The notes: generated by a model not told the origin, from the sequence alone. Numbered from the stretch's first letter, positions 1 through 8,352 are shown. The stretch: DNA of 64,000 nucleotides from Streptomyces koelreuteriae (GCF_018604545.1 NZ_CP075896.1:2976001-3040000); one strand, 5' to 3'. Program-made: numbers and translations.

Positions 1-89
1 GCGCCGCGCTCGGGGAGGCCGACCGATGCGGGGTCGATGCGGTCCCGGCAGCGGCGCAGGAACTGGGAGAGGTCCACATTGCCGGCCAT
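1..89 (-). CDS. XRE-family (MmyB-like) regulator, N-terminal fragment
   Basis: Only the first 29 codons are inside the window. The ATG lies at 87-89 and the gene reads leftward off the edge. The translated start contains SQFLRRCRDRI followed by VGLPERG. This resembles the opening helix of the many actinobacterial helix-turn-helix regulators with a C-terminal MmyB-like ligand domain, which typically start with FLRxRRxRLxPxxVGLP. No start-linked neighbour can be seen. The identification rests on this short stretch and should be confirmed with the sequence to the left of the window. Confidence 0.55.
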   Translation of the reverse strand, partial: MAGNVDLSQFLRRCRDRIDPASVGLPERG

Positions 90-189
90 GGCTCCATCGT
101 CCCGCCCCGGTGGGGGCGTCGCGATGGCGATGGGTGGGTCGCCGCGTCCCAGGAAGTCGCGTCCCTGAGTTACGGAGTCCGCCGCGGGC

Positions 190-954
190 TCACTCCGAGG
201 GATGCACGGCGAAGACCCGTGCCGGGAAGCCCGAACCTCCCTGGGGCTTGGGCCAGGTGGCGATGATCAGGGCGCCTGCCTCGGGGAGCCGGTCGAGGTT
301 GGCCAGGAGTTCGATCTGCCAGCGGTCGCGTCCCAGGACGTAGCCCTCCAGGCTGTAGTCGCCCGAGGAGGCGGCGAGGCCCGGGTCGGTGTCGGACTGT
401 TCGTGGCCGATGGCGGTGACGCCCGCGTCCTCGAACAGATACCGCAGCACCTCGGCCGACCAGCCCGGCGTGTGGCTGACGCCCGCCTCGTCCCGGTTGA
501 CCAGCGCCACCGGGTCCGGCCAGCGCCGGCTCCATCCGGTGCGCAGGGCGACGAACGAGCCGGACGGGATACGGCCGTTGCGCTCCTCCCATGACCGCAC
601 GTCGTCCAGGGTGGGCGTGGCATCGGGGTCGGTCTCCACCCGGGCGGTGATGTCGAGCACCACCAGCGGCAGGATCATCTCCTCGACCGGGATACGGTCC
701 AGCGCGCGGGCCCCGGCCACGAAGTGGGAGGGCGGGTCGACGTGCGTGCCCCACTGGCCGACCAGTGTGTAGCGATGGACGGTGAAACCGTCGCCGCGCT
801 CCAGGTCGAAGAGCGTCTCGCGCCGCTCGTCCCCGAAGCCGGGGAAGTGCGGCTGGCCCGGCCGGAAGGCATGGGTGAGGTCCGTGAACACCGCCCCCTC
901 GGTCAGCGCGCGATACGCCGACCACAGCCGGGGCTCTGATACGCCGAAGCTCAT
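190..954 (-). CDS. Cyclase-family metal-dependent hydrolase (kynurenine formamidase-like)
   Basis: The protein has 254 residues and belongs to the cyclase family (pfam04199), which includes bacterial kynurenine formamidase, isatin hydrolase and polyketide cyclase-like amidases. The signature metal-binding motif GTHVDPPSH is visible near residue 68, after LTHAFRPGQPHFPG, and a later segment VTAIGHEQSDTDPG carries further conserved polar residues. The ATG overlaps the stop of the upstream DMT transporter by four bases (TCAT at 951-954, ATGA on the coding strand), and a GGAG box precedes it, so the two are co-translated. The substrate cannot be read from the sequence. A role in degrading or activating a cyclic amide or ester that the neighbouring exporter handles is inference. 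Confidence 0.85.
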   Translation of the reverse strand: MSFGVSEPRLWSAYRALTEGAVFTDLTHAFRPGQPHFPGFGDERRETLFDLERGDGFTVHRYTLVGQWGTHVDPPSHFVAGARALDRIPVEEMILPLVVLDITARVETDPDATPTLDDVRSWEERNGRIPSGSFVALRTGWSRRWPDPVALVNRDEAGVSHTPGWSAEVLRYLFEDAGVTAIGHEQSDTDPGLAASSGDYSLEGYVLGRDRWQIELLANLDRLPEAGALIIATWPKPQGGSGFPARVFAVHPSE

Positions 955-2045
955 CGTGCGTTCTCCAGGAGGGTGCGGCGAGAACCACCTGACGTGCCGC
1001 CACCGTGGGTCGGCTCCACAGCAGCCGGCTGCTCGGAGGCCAACTCCCCAGAAGCCCGCCCCTCAGCGACCAGCCCCTCGGAGCCCAGCCCACCATCCCG
1101 CGAACCCGAACCCGAACCCGAACCCGAACCCGACCCAGAACCCGACCCAGAACCCGAACCCGCCGCCCCCTTCCGCCGAGTCAGCCCCACCCCCACCAGC
1201 ACCACAACCATGCCCAGCACCACCCGCACACTCAGGCTCTCGCCCAGGACCACCGCCCCCAGCAGTACGGACACGACCGGCAGCAGATACCCCACCACCG
1301 CCGCGTTCGTCGCACCCTCGTCGTTGATGATCCGGTACGTGAGATGGAAGGTGATCGCCGTGCAGAAGACGCTCAGGACGACCGCCGCGGTCACCACGGC
1401 AGGACCGACGTCGATCGACTCCAGGCCGCCCACCGGCACCACAAGGCCCGTCAGCCCGCTCGCCGCCACGAGTTGGGCGGCGGAGAGCGAGATCGTGGGG
1501 GTGCCCTTGCGGACCAGCGTGCGGCCCATGTACGTGAACGCGACGGCGTAACTGGCCGCCGCGCCGAGGATCGCGAGGGCGCCCCAGCCGGTCGCGCCGG
1601 TCGTCTGCCAGGGGGCGAAGATCACGATCGTCCCGGTGAAGCCCAGCAGCAGGCCCGCCAGCCGTACGGGACGCAGTCCGCGCTCCGAGCCGAGGGCCAG
1701 GCCGAGGGCGATCGACCAGAGCGGGGTCGTGGCGTTCAGGACACCGGCGAGACCCGAGTCGACCGTCTGCTGGCCCAGGCTGAACAGCGCGAACGGCAGC
1801 GCGTTGCAGAAGAAGGCCGCGACGGCGATGTGCCGCCAGACGGTCACGCCCCGGGGCATCCGATGGCCCGTCGCGTAACAGGCGACGACGAGGACCAGCG
1901 CGCCGAGGGCACAGCGGACGAACGTGACCTGGAGCGGGGAGAGCCCGCGCAGCGCCAACTCGATCCAGAGGAACGTCGATCCCCACAGCAGGGCGAGCAC
2001 GGCCACTCGCAATCCGCCCCACAGACTCCGCGTACCGCTGTTCAC
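951..2045 (-). CDS. EamA/DMT-family exporter with Gly-Ser-rich tail
   Basis: This 364-residue membrane protein of the drug/metabolite transporter superfamily contains ten hydrophobic segments in two EamA repeats, beginning with LALLWGSTFLWIELALRGL. I prefer the GTG at 2045 because GGAGGAAC sits at a good distance upstream. An ATG at 2063 in the same frame would remove that site from the leader. After the last helix (VVLVGVGLTRRK) the protein ends in about 75 low-complexity residues, with a run of alternating Gly-Ser encoded by a hexanucleotide repeat. It is divergent from the LysR gene at 2165 and translationally coupled to the cyclase gene, which suggests that the regulator controls this pair. 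The cargo is unknown. Confidence 0.85.
   Translation of the reverse strand: MNSGTRSLWGGLRVAVLALLWGSTFLWIELALRGLSPLQVTFVRCALGALVLVVACYATGHRMPRGVTVWRHIAVAAFFCNALPFALFSLGQQTVDSGLAGVLNATTPLWSIALGLALGSERGLRPVRLAGLLLGFTGTIVIFAPWQTTGATGWGALAILGAAASYAVAFTYMGRTLVRKGTPTISLSAAQLVAASGLTGLVVPVGGLESIDVGPAVVTAAVVLSVFCTAITFHLTYRIINDEGATNAAVVGYLLPVVSVLLGAVVLGESLSVRVVLGMVVVLVGVGLTRRKGAAGSGSGSGSGSGSGSGSGSGSRDGGLGSEGLVAEGRASGELASEQPAAVEPTHGGGTSGGSRRTLLENAR
1101..1161. repeat. Hexanucleotide microsatellite inside the DMT gene
   Basis: About ten units of CGAACC-type sequence, with two interspersed CGACCCAGAA variants, run through this stretch. On the coding strand it encodes Gly-Ser-Gly-Ser. Six-base units keep the frame whatever the copy number, so length variation would alter only the tail of the transporter. 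Confidence 0.85.
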
Positions 2046-2164
2046 GATGTTCCTCCGTCCCATGAAGCCCGCCCGGTGCGTTCTCGTCCCGGTCCTACGA
2101 AGGTGCCTCAGTCAAGCTTTGAGGACAAGCAAATGGTTCTACCTATTCTGTTAAGCTCAGCTAC
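2046..2164. promoter_or_regulatory. Divergent promoter region of DMT exporter and LysR gene
   Basis: This spacer separates the exporter start from the LysR start and is clearly more AT-rich than its surroundings on the LysR side (2125-2165). It contains an imperfect palindrome at 2106-2124 with arms CCTCA and TGAGG around AAGCTT, which has the general look of a LysR-type operator. No convincing Shine-Dalgarno precedes the LysR ATG. Assignment as the regulator's binding site is inference from position and symmetry. Confidence 0.4.
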
Positions 2165-3085
2165 ATGCTTGATGTAAGGCGGCTCCAGGTCCTGCGCGCG
2201 GTGGTCACCAGCGGCACGGTCACCGCCGCCGCGGCCCACCTCGGCTACACACCGTCCGCCGTCAGCCAGCAGGTGGCGGCACTGGAGAAGCAGGCCGGTA
2301 CGGCACTGCTGGAGCGGATCGGCCGAGGGGTCCGCCCCACGGCCGCGGGTCTGCTGCTCACCGAGCACGCGGCCCTGATCAGCTCGGCGGTCGCGCAGGC
2401 GGAGTCCGCCCTCGCGGACCTCCGCGCCGGACGCACCGGCCTGCTGTCGGTCCGTTACTTCGCCACGGCCGGCTCCACTCTGGTGGCGCCCGCCCTGGCC
2501 CGGCTGCGCGCCGAGCACCCCGGCGTCCGCGTCGACCTCGAACTCACCGACCCGGAGGACCCGTTCCAGGAGGTGGCGCGGGGCCGGGCCGACCTGGCCG
2601 TGGTCGTCCAGGCCCGGGACCGCGCGGGCGACGGCTTCCGGCTCGTCCACCTCCTCGACGACCCGTACGCCGCCGTACTGCCGCTCGGTCACCCGCTCGC
2701 CGGCAAGGAGGTGGTCGACCTCCATGAGCTGGCCGGTGAGCAGTGGGTCGGCAGCGAGCCCCCCGGCCCCTGCCTCGAACCCGTCATCGACTCCTGCGCG
2801 GCGGCCGGCTTCAGCCCGGACTTCGTCATCCAGAGCGAGGACTACGCCACCGCGCAGGGCTTCGTCGCGGCCGGTCTCGGCGTCGGTCTGATGCCGGGGC
2901 TGGGGCTGCGCAACCAGCACCCCGGCGTCGTCGTACGCCCGGTCCGCAACCCCGAACCGGTCCGGGTGATCTCGGCGGCCGTCCGGGAGACCGCCCTCGA
3001 ACAGCCCGCCCTGCGCGGCCTGCTGGACGCCCTGCGGGACGCGGCCGCCACCGCCGACCCGCCCGGCGGACCCGGGGCGGACTGA
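2165..3085 (+). CDS. LysR-family transcriptional regulator
   Basis: The protein has 306 residues. The N-terminal winged helix is plain: MLDVRRLQVLRAVV, then the recognition helix region YTPSAVSQQVAALEKQAG, then ERIGRGVRPTAAG. The remainder matches the two-lobed periplasmic-binding-like effector domain of LysR proteins, with GLLSVRYFATAGSTLV opening the first lobe. It is divergent from the exporter/cyclase pair and probably regulates it and itself. It converges on the AfsA-like gene with about 50 bases between the two stop codons, so it is unlikely to be co-transcribed with the biosynthetic cluster to the right. Confidence 0.93.
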   Translation: MLDVRRLQVLRAVVTSGTVTAAAAHLGYTPSAVSQQVAALEKQAGTALLERIGRGVRPTAAGLLLTEHAALISSAVAQAESALADLRAGRTGLLSVRYFATAGSTLVAPALARLRAEHPGVRVDLELTDPEDPFQEVARGRADLAVVVQARDRAGDGFRLVHLLDDPYAAVLPLGHPLAGKEVVDLHELAGEQWVGSEPPGPCLEPVIDSCAAAGFSPDFVIQSEDYATAQGFVAAGLGVGLMPGLGLRNQHPGVVVRPVRNPEPVRVISAAVRETALEQPALRGLLDALRDAAATADPPGGPGAD

Positions 3086-3134
3086 CCGCCGCCCCGGGGG
3101 CGCGGATCGGCGGCGAGGACGGAAGAGGCACATG

Positions 3135-4076
3135 TCAGACGCGGTGGGCGGTGGAATCGGCGGGCGCGGCGGCCAGGGTCACCACGCTGGCGAAGATCTC
3201 CTTGCCGTGCTGCCGTGCGCTGATCCTGACCTGGTCCGGGTCCGCGAGCTGCTCCGCCTCCAGCCAGCAGGGGATGTCCATCTCGGCGTAGCGGACGAAG
3301 TCGTTGTCCATGCCGGTGATCGTCACCGTGTCGGGGTGGGCCGTGGCCAGCGCCGCCTGCCGGGCGGCCTCCAGCAGCAGCATGCCCGGGGCGTGGTCCA
3401 CGAGGTGGTCGAAGAGGATGGGGTGGGTCGTGTCCACCCGGAGCTGCCAGCGGTCGGGCCGGTCGGTCGCGGCGAGCACCACGTCCTCGAAGCGGTCGCG
3501 GCCGAACGGGGTGAGGCCCGCCGGAGGCGGCAGCGGCACGGCGCGCGCGGTGGCCGCGGCCGCGTCGGCGTACGGGCCGCGCAGCCGGTTGTAGACGGTG
3601 CGGTCCTGGATGGTGAAGCGCGAGCGCACCGAGGCCAGCGGGCGGCCGGCGCGCTCGACGTCGACTCTCAGGGATATCGCGGACGCCCGCTCACGACGGT
3701 AGGTCACCTCGTCGCAGGTGATGTGCAGTTCCAGCTCGGCCGGCCCCCCGTCGGCATGAGCGACCGCAGGGTCGAGCGTCCAGCTGAAGTCCTTCCACAG
3801 CAGTTGGTGGCCGAACGGCACGTTGTAGGCACCGTGGGACAGCAGCGGCAGCGTCTGGCGTACGGTCTCGCTGAGCATCAGCGGGTCGTGCAGACCCAGC
3901 CGGTTGACGTAGAACGGGTGGGTGGCGGGCCAGGCGGCCGTGACCGTGAAGGCGTCGGGCGCGGTCCGCCGCCAGTTGCGCAGCAGTACTTCGTCCTGGT
4001 TCGTCTTGTGCGTAAGGACGGGCGAAACCGTCTCAAAACGGTCTTCGACACTGTGCTGGGCAAGGCTGATGGACAT
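3135..4076 (-). CDS. AfsA/ScbA-type gamma-butyrolactone (or butenolide) synthase-like protein 1
   Basis: This 313-residue protein has the double hot-dog architecture of the A-factor biosynthesis family (pfam03756), which condenses a beta-ketoacyl chain with dihydroxyacetone phosphate to start the synthesis of Streptomyces signalling lactones. The first repeat contains VLTHKTNQDEVLLRNW and DPLMLSETVRQ. The second contains the diagnostic HPILFDHLVDHAPGM and LLEAARQAA. The start at 4076 is chosen because AGGGGGGAACACC precedes it. An ATG at 4115 lacks this. It is divergent from an ArpA-like receptor gene, with an inverted-repeat operator between them, the classic arrangement of a synthase/receptor pair. 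The signal made cannot be predicted. Confidence 0.92.
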   Translation of the reverse strand: MSISLAQHSVEDRFETVSPVLTHKTNQDEVLLRNWRRTAPDAFTVTAAWPATHPFYVNRLGLHDPLMLSETVRQTLPLLSHGAYNVPFGHQLLWKDFSWTLDPAVAHADGGPAELELHITCDEVTYRRERASAISLRVDVERAGRPLASVRSRFTIQDRTVYNRLRGPYADAAAATARAVPLPPPAGLTPFGRDRFEDVVLAATDRPDRWQLRVDTTHPILFDHLVDHAPGMLLLEAARQAALATAHPDTVTITGMDNDFVRYAEMDIPCWLEAEQLADPDQVRISARQHGKEIFASVVTLAAAPADSTAHRV

Positions 4077-4166
4077 GGTGTTCCCCCCTGTTGCGGTGAC
4101 TCTCGAAATGGGCACGCGCAGGTGAAGCGAAGGCGCTCCCGGTGACAGGACCGCGCCGACGTGAAT

Positions 4167-4191
4167 AAAATAGAGGTCGTTCTTTTTGTTT
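4167..4191. promoter_or_regulatory. Putative ARE operator (site A) in the AfsA/TetR divergent promoter
   Basis: An AT-rich imperfect inverted repeat, AAAATAGAG then six bases (GTCGTT) then CTTTTTGTTT, lies 90 bases upstream of the AfsA-like start and 25 bases upstream of the TetR start. Six of nine arm positions are symmetric. The same arms recur at 15662-15687 in front of another cluster gene. Position, symmetry and reuse match autoregulatory elements bound by ArpA/ScbR-type receptors. The binding protein is inferred. Confidence 0.7.
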
Positions 4192-4216
4192 GTCTACGGG
4201 TTGAGGGAGTCTGCCG

Positions 4217-4882
4217 ATGGCACGACAACGGCAGGAACGCGCGGAACGTACTCGTGCCGCGCTCATCCACGCGGCCGCGGAGGTGTTCGACCAGGCCGGG
4301 TACCACGGCGCGGGTCTGAACGCGATCCTGCAGAGAGCCGGCATCACGACCGGAGCCATGTACTTCCACTTCAAGTCCAAGGAGGAACTGGCCCGCGCGG
4401 TCATCGTCGACCAGGCCGCCGAGCTGCAATGGCCCCAGGGCAAGAAGGGGTTGCAGCAGCTCGTCGACGTGTGCCAGTACCTGGCCGTGGAGATGCGCTC
4501 CAACGTGCTGTTCCGGGCGGGCGTCCGGCTCGCCGTCGAGCAGAGCGAGGTGAATCTGCTCGACTACTCGATCTACGACTGGTGGTCCGATCAGTTCCGC
4601 ACCCATCTGACCGAGGCGCGTGAACTCGGCCAGCTCAACCCGGAGGTGGACGAGGCCGCGTTCGCCCAGGTGATCGTCGCCTCGTACACCGGTACGCAGA
4701 TCATGTCCCGGCTCTCCACCAACCGGTCCGACCTGCCCGCACGCATAGAGAACATGCTGCGATGTCTGTTGCCGGCCATCGCGCCGGCGGAGATCGTCGC
4801 CTCGCTGGAGTTCCCGGGGAACGGGGAGCCGGCGGGGGAATCGGTGGGGGCGGCCGAGCCCGAGGAGGGTGCGGCCTCATGA
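4217..4882 (+). CDS. ArpA/ScbR-like gamma-butyrolactone receptor, TetR family
   Basis: This 221-residue TetR-type regulator starts MARQRQERAERTRAAL. Its helix-turn-helix reads ILQRAGITTGAMYFHFKSKEEL, shown here only by its ends: AGITTGAMYFHF is the recognition part typical of butyrolactone receptors. The ligand domain retains the pattern NVLFRAGVRLAVEQ found in ScbR-like receptors (where NVVARAGVRLS is usual). It is divergent from an AfsA-type gene across a shared operator and overlaps the next gene by ATGA. The likely role is to repress its own operon and the operon starting at 15759 until the cognate lactone accumulates. Being a true receptor rather than a pseudo-receptor is inferred from the adjacent synthase gene. 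Confidence 0.88.
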   Translation: MARQRQERAERTRAALIHAAAEVFDQAGYHGAGLNAILQRAGITTGAMYFHFKSKEELARAVIVDQAAELQWPQGKKGLQQLVDVCQYLAVEMRSNVLFRAGVRLAVEQSEVNLLDYSIYDWWSDQFRTHLTEARELGQLNPEVDEAAFAQVIVASYTGTQIMSRLSTNRSDLPARIENMLRCLLPAIAPAEIVASLEFPGNGEPAGESVGAAEPEEGAAS

Positions 4883-5862
4883 CACCTGTCCGGGTGTTGC
4901 TGACCGGCTCGACCGGGTTCGTCGGGCGGGCGGTCCTGAATCGGCTGCCGCGCGCCCGCGGGGCCGACGGGCAAGGGGTCGAGGTGCGGGCCGTCGCCCG
5001 CACGGTTCCAGCCCGCACGGTTCCCGCCGGCGCGGGTGAGCGGGCGGGCGTGGAGTGGGTGCGCGCGGACCTGTCGGACCCCGCCTCCCTCCACGGTGCG
5101 GCGAGCGGCACGGATGTCCTCGTCCACCTCGCCTGCCGGGTCTCCGGCGGGGCGGACGAGTGCGAGCGGACGAACGTCGGCGGCACCCGGGCGATCGTCG
5201 ACGAGGCGCGGCGTGCGGGGGTGAGGCGGATCGTCCAGCTGTCCACGGCGGCGGTGTACGGGCCCGGTCCGCACCGGGGCATCCCCGTGGACGGGGTGGT
5301 GCCCGCACCCGTGTCGGCGGCCAGCCGTACGCGGCTGGCGGCCGAGCGGATCGCGCTCGACGCGGGGGCCGTCGTCCTGCGCCCCGGGCTGGTCCTCGGC
5401 CCCGGGGACCGCTGGGTGGTGCCCGCGCTCGGCGAACTGCTCCAGCGGGTACCGGCCCGCTGGGACGGCGGGCACAGCCGCGTCTCCGTCGTGGACGTCG
5501 ACGACCTGGCCCGCCTCGTCACCGCCCTGGCCACGGCACCGGACGGCGGCGCCGTCGCCCCCGGTGTCCACCACGCCAGCCACCCGGTGCCGGTGCGGGG
5601 CGGCGACCTCATGGCGAGACTCGCCGAGCTGGACGTACTGCCGTCGGCCGGCGCCGAGGACTGGGACTGGGACACGTGCCTCGCGCGGCTGCGGGAGACG
5701 CCGGGGCGGATCAGCGAGCGGCAGTTCGCCCTGCTGGCGCGGGACCACTGGTACGAGAGCGAGGAGATCTGGCGGCTCACGGGCTGCGCCCCCGGGCCGG
5801 GACCGCTGGAGCGGCTGGCCGGGGCGGCGGCCTGGTACCGGGAGCATCTGCGCGCCGGGTGA
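4879..5862 (+). CDS. NAD-dependent epimerase/dehydratase-like protein with altered active site
   Basis: This 327-residue extended-SDR protein has an intact Rossmann motif LLTGSTGFVGRAVL (glycines 10, 13 and 16) and the family segments VHLACR, NVGGTRAIVDEARRAG and QLSTAAVYGPG. Where active members have YxxxK followed by LAAE, this protein reads ASRTRLAAE, so the catalytic Tyr and Lys positions appear to be Ala148 and Arg152. Its start overlaps the receptor stop as ATGA, so the two proteins are made together. Epimerase-like genes sit beside butyrolactone synthase genes in several Streptomyces loci, so a part in signal-lactone tailoring or sensing is plausible. The substitution argues against ordinary epimerase chemistry. 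Confidence 0.82.
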   Translation: MTPVRVLLTGSTGFVGRAVLNRLPRARGADGQGVEVRAVARTVPARTVPAGAGERAGVEWVRADLSDPASLHGAASGTDVLVHLACRVSGGADECERTNVGGTRAIVDEARRAGVRRIVQLSTAAVYGPGPHRGIPVDGVVPAPVSAASRTRLAAERIALDAGAVVLRPGLVLGPGDRWVVPALGELLQRVPARWDGGHSRVSVVDVDDLARLVTALATAPDGGAVAPGVHHASHPVPVRGGDLMARLAELDVLPSAGAEDWDWDTCLARLRETPGRISERQFALLARDHWYESEEIWRLTGCAPGPGPLERLAGAAAWYREHLRAG

Positions 5863-6053
5863 CGTCAAGGTGGCGCGCCCGACTTGGCCAAGTGGTTGCG
5901 GGGTTGGGCACGGGAGGCGTCCGCGAGGGAAAGCGGCGGTACGTTCACAGGACTGGAGGCGTGGCCCTCCGTCCTCCCCCGTGCCCCCGCCCGCCCCCGT
6001 CCGCGGCGGGCCCGTGGGAGTCATTTCCCGTGATGGATGCAGAGGTCGAGCCC

Positions 6054-6629
6054 ATGGTGAAGCAGGTGAGAGCGGAACGTACCCGTCAGGCGCTGATCGC
6101 GGCGGCGGCCGTCGAGTTCGACCGGCAGGGGTACGCCGGGACCTCGCTGTCCGCCGTGCACCGGGCCTGCGGGGCGACGATGGGAGCACTCACCTTCCAC
6201 TTCCCCGCCAAGGCCGACCTGGCCACCGCCGTCTGCCGTGAGGCCGAGGCCCTCACCGGCGAGGCGCTCGCCAAGCTCGTACCGGCCGGACCGCTCCCGC
6301 CGGTCGCCGAGTTCACCCTCGAAGTGGCCCGGCTGCTGGAGCGGGAGGTCACCGTCCGCGCGGCGGCCCGGCTCGCCCGGGAACGGGCCGTCCCGTCCTG
6401 CTGGTACACCCTCTGGCGGGCAGCCCTGCGGGACCTGGTGGCAGCGACCAGGGAACCGGCCGATGCCCCGCCCGCGCCCGACGAGCTGGAGCTGCTGGCG
6501 GTCTATCTGACCGCCGGCGCCGAGGCGGCCCTGCGGGCGGGGAGCACCGGCCCGGAGGTGCAGACCCAACTGGAGTGTCTGTGGGCCCTGGTGCACTCCC
6601 CCAAGGAGTGTCCGGTCGGGCCTCGCTGA
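6054..6629 (+). CDS. Second ArpA-like TetR-family regulator (possible pseudo-receptor)
   Basis: The protein has 191 residues from the ATG at 6054. An ATG at 6033 is in the same frame but has a poorer ribosome site, while AGAGGT precedes 6054, and family members usually open with MVKQVRAERTRQ as here. The DNA-binding region contains GYAGTSLSAVHRACGATMGALTFHF, of which ATMGALTFHF is the recognition end. The ligand domain is shorter than in the receptor at 4217 and has ARERAVPSCWY in place of the usual pattern. Streptomyces clusters often pair a true receptor with a pseudo-receptor that answers the antibiotic itself, and this gene fits that second slot. The 190 bases upstream show no gene and no clear copy of the shared operator. 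Confidence 0.82.
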   Translation: MVKQVRAERTRQALIAAAAVEFDRQGYAGTSLSAVHRACGATMGALTFHFPAKADLATAVCREAEALTGEALAKLVPAGPLPPVAEFTLEVARLLEREVTVRAAARLARERAVPSCWYTLWRAALRDLVAATREPADAPPAPDELELLAVYLTAGAEAALRAGSTGPEVQTQLECLWALVHSPKECPVGPR

Positions 6630-6674
6630 CCCCCTTGTTTGTTTCCAGACCGATCCGACGAAAAGGCTCATCCC

Positions 6675-7436
6675 ATGACTCGACGCTGCGCGCTCGTCAC
6701 CGGTGGTTCCCGGGGCATCGGGGCCGCCATCGCGACCGAACTCGCCGCCGACGGACACCGCGTGGCCGTGCACTGCCGTGCCGACTCCGCCGCCGCGAAG
6801 GCCGTCCTGGACGCCCTGCCCGGCACCGGCCACGCCCTGGTCACCGGCGATGTCGGCACCCCGGGCGCGGCCCGGGAGATCATCGAGTCCGCCGCCCGGC
6901 AACTGGGCACCGTGGACGTCCTCGTCAACAACGCCGGCGTCTACGCCGAGCAGCCCGTCGCCACCACCTCGTACGAGGACTGGCAGGCCGACTGGCGGCG
7001 TCTCGTCGACGTCAACCTGCTCGGGCCCGCCGACCTGATCTGGCACCTCGTCGACCACCTGCGGCAGCGGCCGCAGGGCCCGCGGGGCGCCCGGATCGTC
7101 AACGTCGGCTCGCGCGGCGCCCACCGGGGCGAACCCGACGCCCCCGCCTACGGCGCCACCAAGGCCGCCCTGCACGCGCTGACCGGGTCGCTCGCCCAGT
7201 CCCTGGGCCCGCTCGGCATCGCGGTGACCGCGGTGGCGCCGGGCTTCGTCCGTACGGACCTGGCGGAAAGCATGCTCGTCGGGGACGCCGAGGAGCAGGT
7301 GCGCCGCCAGAGCCCGCTCGGCAGGATCGCCGCGCCCTCGGACGTCGCCGCCGCCGTGGCCTGGCTCAGCAGTGAGCGGGCCGAGTGGTGCAGCGGCGCC
7401 GTGATCGACGTCAACGGCGCCTCGCACCTGCGCTGA
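6675..7436 (+). CDS. SDR-family oxidoreductase 1
   Basis: This 253-residue classical short-chain dehydrogenase/reductase has the nucleotide motif LVTGGSRGIGAAIA at residues 6-19, NNAGVY, the serine in IVNVGSRGAHRGEP, and the catalytic YGATK. All catalytic residues are present, so it should be active. The ATG at 6675 is used because the family motif begins right after it. It lies 45 bases downstream of a TetR gene and 49 bases upstream of the nitrilase-like gene. It could act on the signalling lactone (6-keto reduction of butyrolactones is done by such enzymes) or on the cluster product. The sequence does not decide between them. Confidence 0.88.
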   Translation: MTRRCALVTGGSRGIGAAIATELAADGHRVAVHCRADSAAAKAVLDALPGTGHALVTGDVGTPGAAREIIESAARQLGTVDVLVNNAGVYAEQPVATTSYEDWQADWRRLVDVNLLGPADLIWHLVDHLRQRPQGPRGARIVNVGSRGAHRGEPDAPAYGATKAALHALTGSLAQSLGPLGIAVTAVAPGFVRTDLAESMLVGDAEEQVRRQSPLGRIAAPSDVAAAVAWLSSERAEWCSGAVIDVNGASHLR

Positions 7437-7485
7437 CACCCCCACCCGGCCCTCCCGGGCCGCTCCACACCTCTAGGGAGATCCC

Positions 7486-8292
7486 GTGCGCGCCGCGCTG
7501 TCGCAGATCGCCGTACGACCGGACGAGACCGTCGCCGAGCGGCGTGCCCGCGTGGCCGGTCTCGTCCGTGAACAGCACACCGCCGACCTGGTGGTGCTGC
7601 CGGAACTCTGGACGGTCGGCGCGTTCGCCTTCGACGCGTTCCGCGCCCACGCCGAGCCACTGGACGGGCCCACGGCACAGGCGATGGGCGCGGCCGCTGC
7701 CGACGCCCGGGTCTGGCTGCACGCGGGCTCGATCATCGAAGACGGCCCGGACGGCACGTTGTTCAACACCTCCCTCGTCTTCGCGCCCGACGGCCGGCTG
7801 CGCCGGACGTACCGGAAGATCCACCGCTTCGGCTTCGACCGCGGCGAGGCCACCCTGCTGGGCCGGGGCGAGGAGACCGTCACTCTCACGCTGGGCGAGG
7901 GCGGCCCGGCGGAGCTGACGGCAGGGCTCGCCACCTGCTACGACCTGCGCTTCCCCGAGCAGTTCCGGCTCCTGGTGGACGCCGGAGCGGGCATGTTCGT
8001 CGTCCCGGCCGGCTGGCCCGCCGCCCGCCGCGCCCACTGGTCGCTGCTGGCCCGCGCACGGGCCGTCGAGTCCCAGGCGTACGTCCTCGCCTGCGGTACG
8101 GCCGGTGCGCACGCCGGGGTGGAACAGGCGGGCCACAGCGTGGTGGTCGATCCATGGGGCGAGGTCCTCGCCGAGGCCGGGGCGGGCGAGGAGACACTCG
8201 TCGTCGACCTCGACCCGGCGCTCGTCGCCAAGACCCGTGCCGAGTTCCCCGCCCTTCGCGACCGTGTTCTCGGTGTGCCGACGCCCCGCTGA
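7486..8292 (+). CDS. Carbon-nitrogen hydrolase (nitrilase superfamily)
   Basis: The protein has 268 residues from a GTG start behind AGGGAG. The Glu-Lys-Cys triad of the nitrilase superfamily is visible: Glu40 in VVLPELW, Lys111 in YRKIHRFGF, and Cys151 in TCYDLRFPE. The sequence is of the omega-amidase/Nit2-like type rather than a true nitrilase. It ends the first rightward gene run, with a strong hairpin directly after it. In a pathway with two amide-forming enzymes it could remove or transfer an amide group, or deaminate an alpha-keto acid amide left by the aminotransferase. That is inference. Confidence 0.88.
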   Translation: MRAALSQIAVRPDETVAERRARVAGLVREQHTADLVVLPELWTVGAFAFDAFRAHAEPLDGPTAQAMGAAAADARVWLHAGSIIEDGPDGTLFNTSLVFAPDGRLRRTYRKIHRFGFDRGEATLLGRGEETVTLTLGEGGPAELTAGLATCYDLRFPEQFRLLVDAGAGMFVVPAGWPAARRAHWSLLARARAVESQAYVLACGTAGAHAGVEQAGHSVVVDPWGEVLAEAGAGEETLVVDLDPALVAKTRAEFPALRDRVLGVPTPR

Positions 8293-8303
8293 CCGACCGT
8301 CGG

Positions 8304-8352
8304 CGACAGGTGCCGTCCGCCCCGCGAGTGCCGGGGCGGACGGCACCTGTCG
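8304..8352. terminator. Strong hairpin after the nitrilase-like gene
   Basis: A perfect 21-bp inverted repeat has its left arm at 8304-8324, a 7-base loop CGAGTGC, and its right arm at 8332-8352. It begins twelve bases after the nitrilase stop. No T-run follows, which is usual for Streptomyces terminators. It separates the first gene run from the zinc-knuckle/HTH pair. Confidence 0.85.

Noticed and set aside
6634..6644. CTTGTTTGTTT before the first SDR gene as a third ARE-like operator
   Set aside because: It resembles one arm of the shared operator, but no matching second arm is present at the right spacing.
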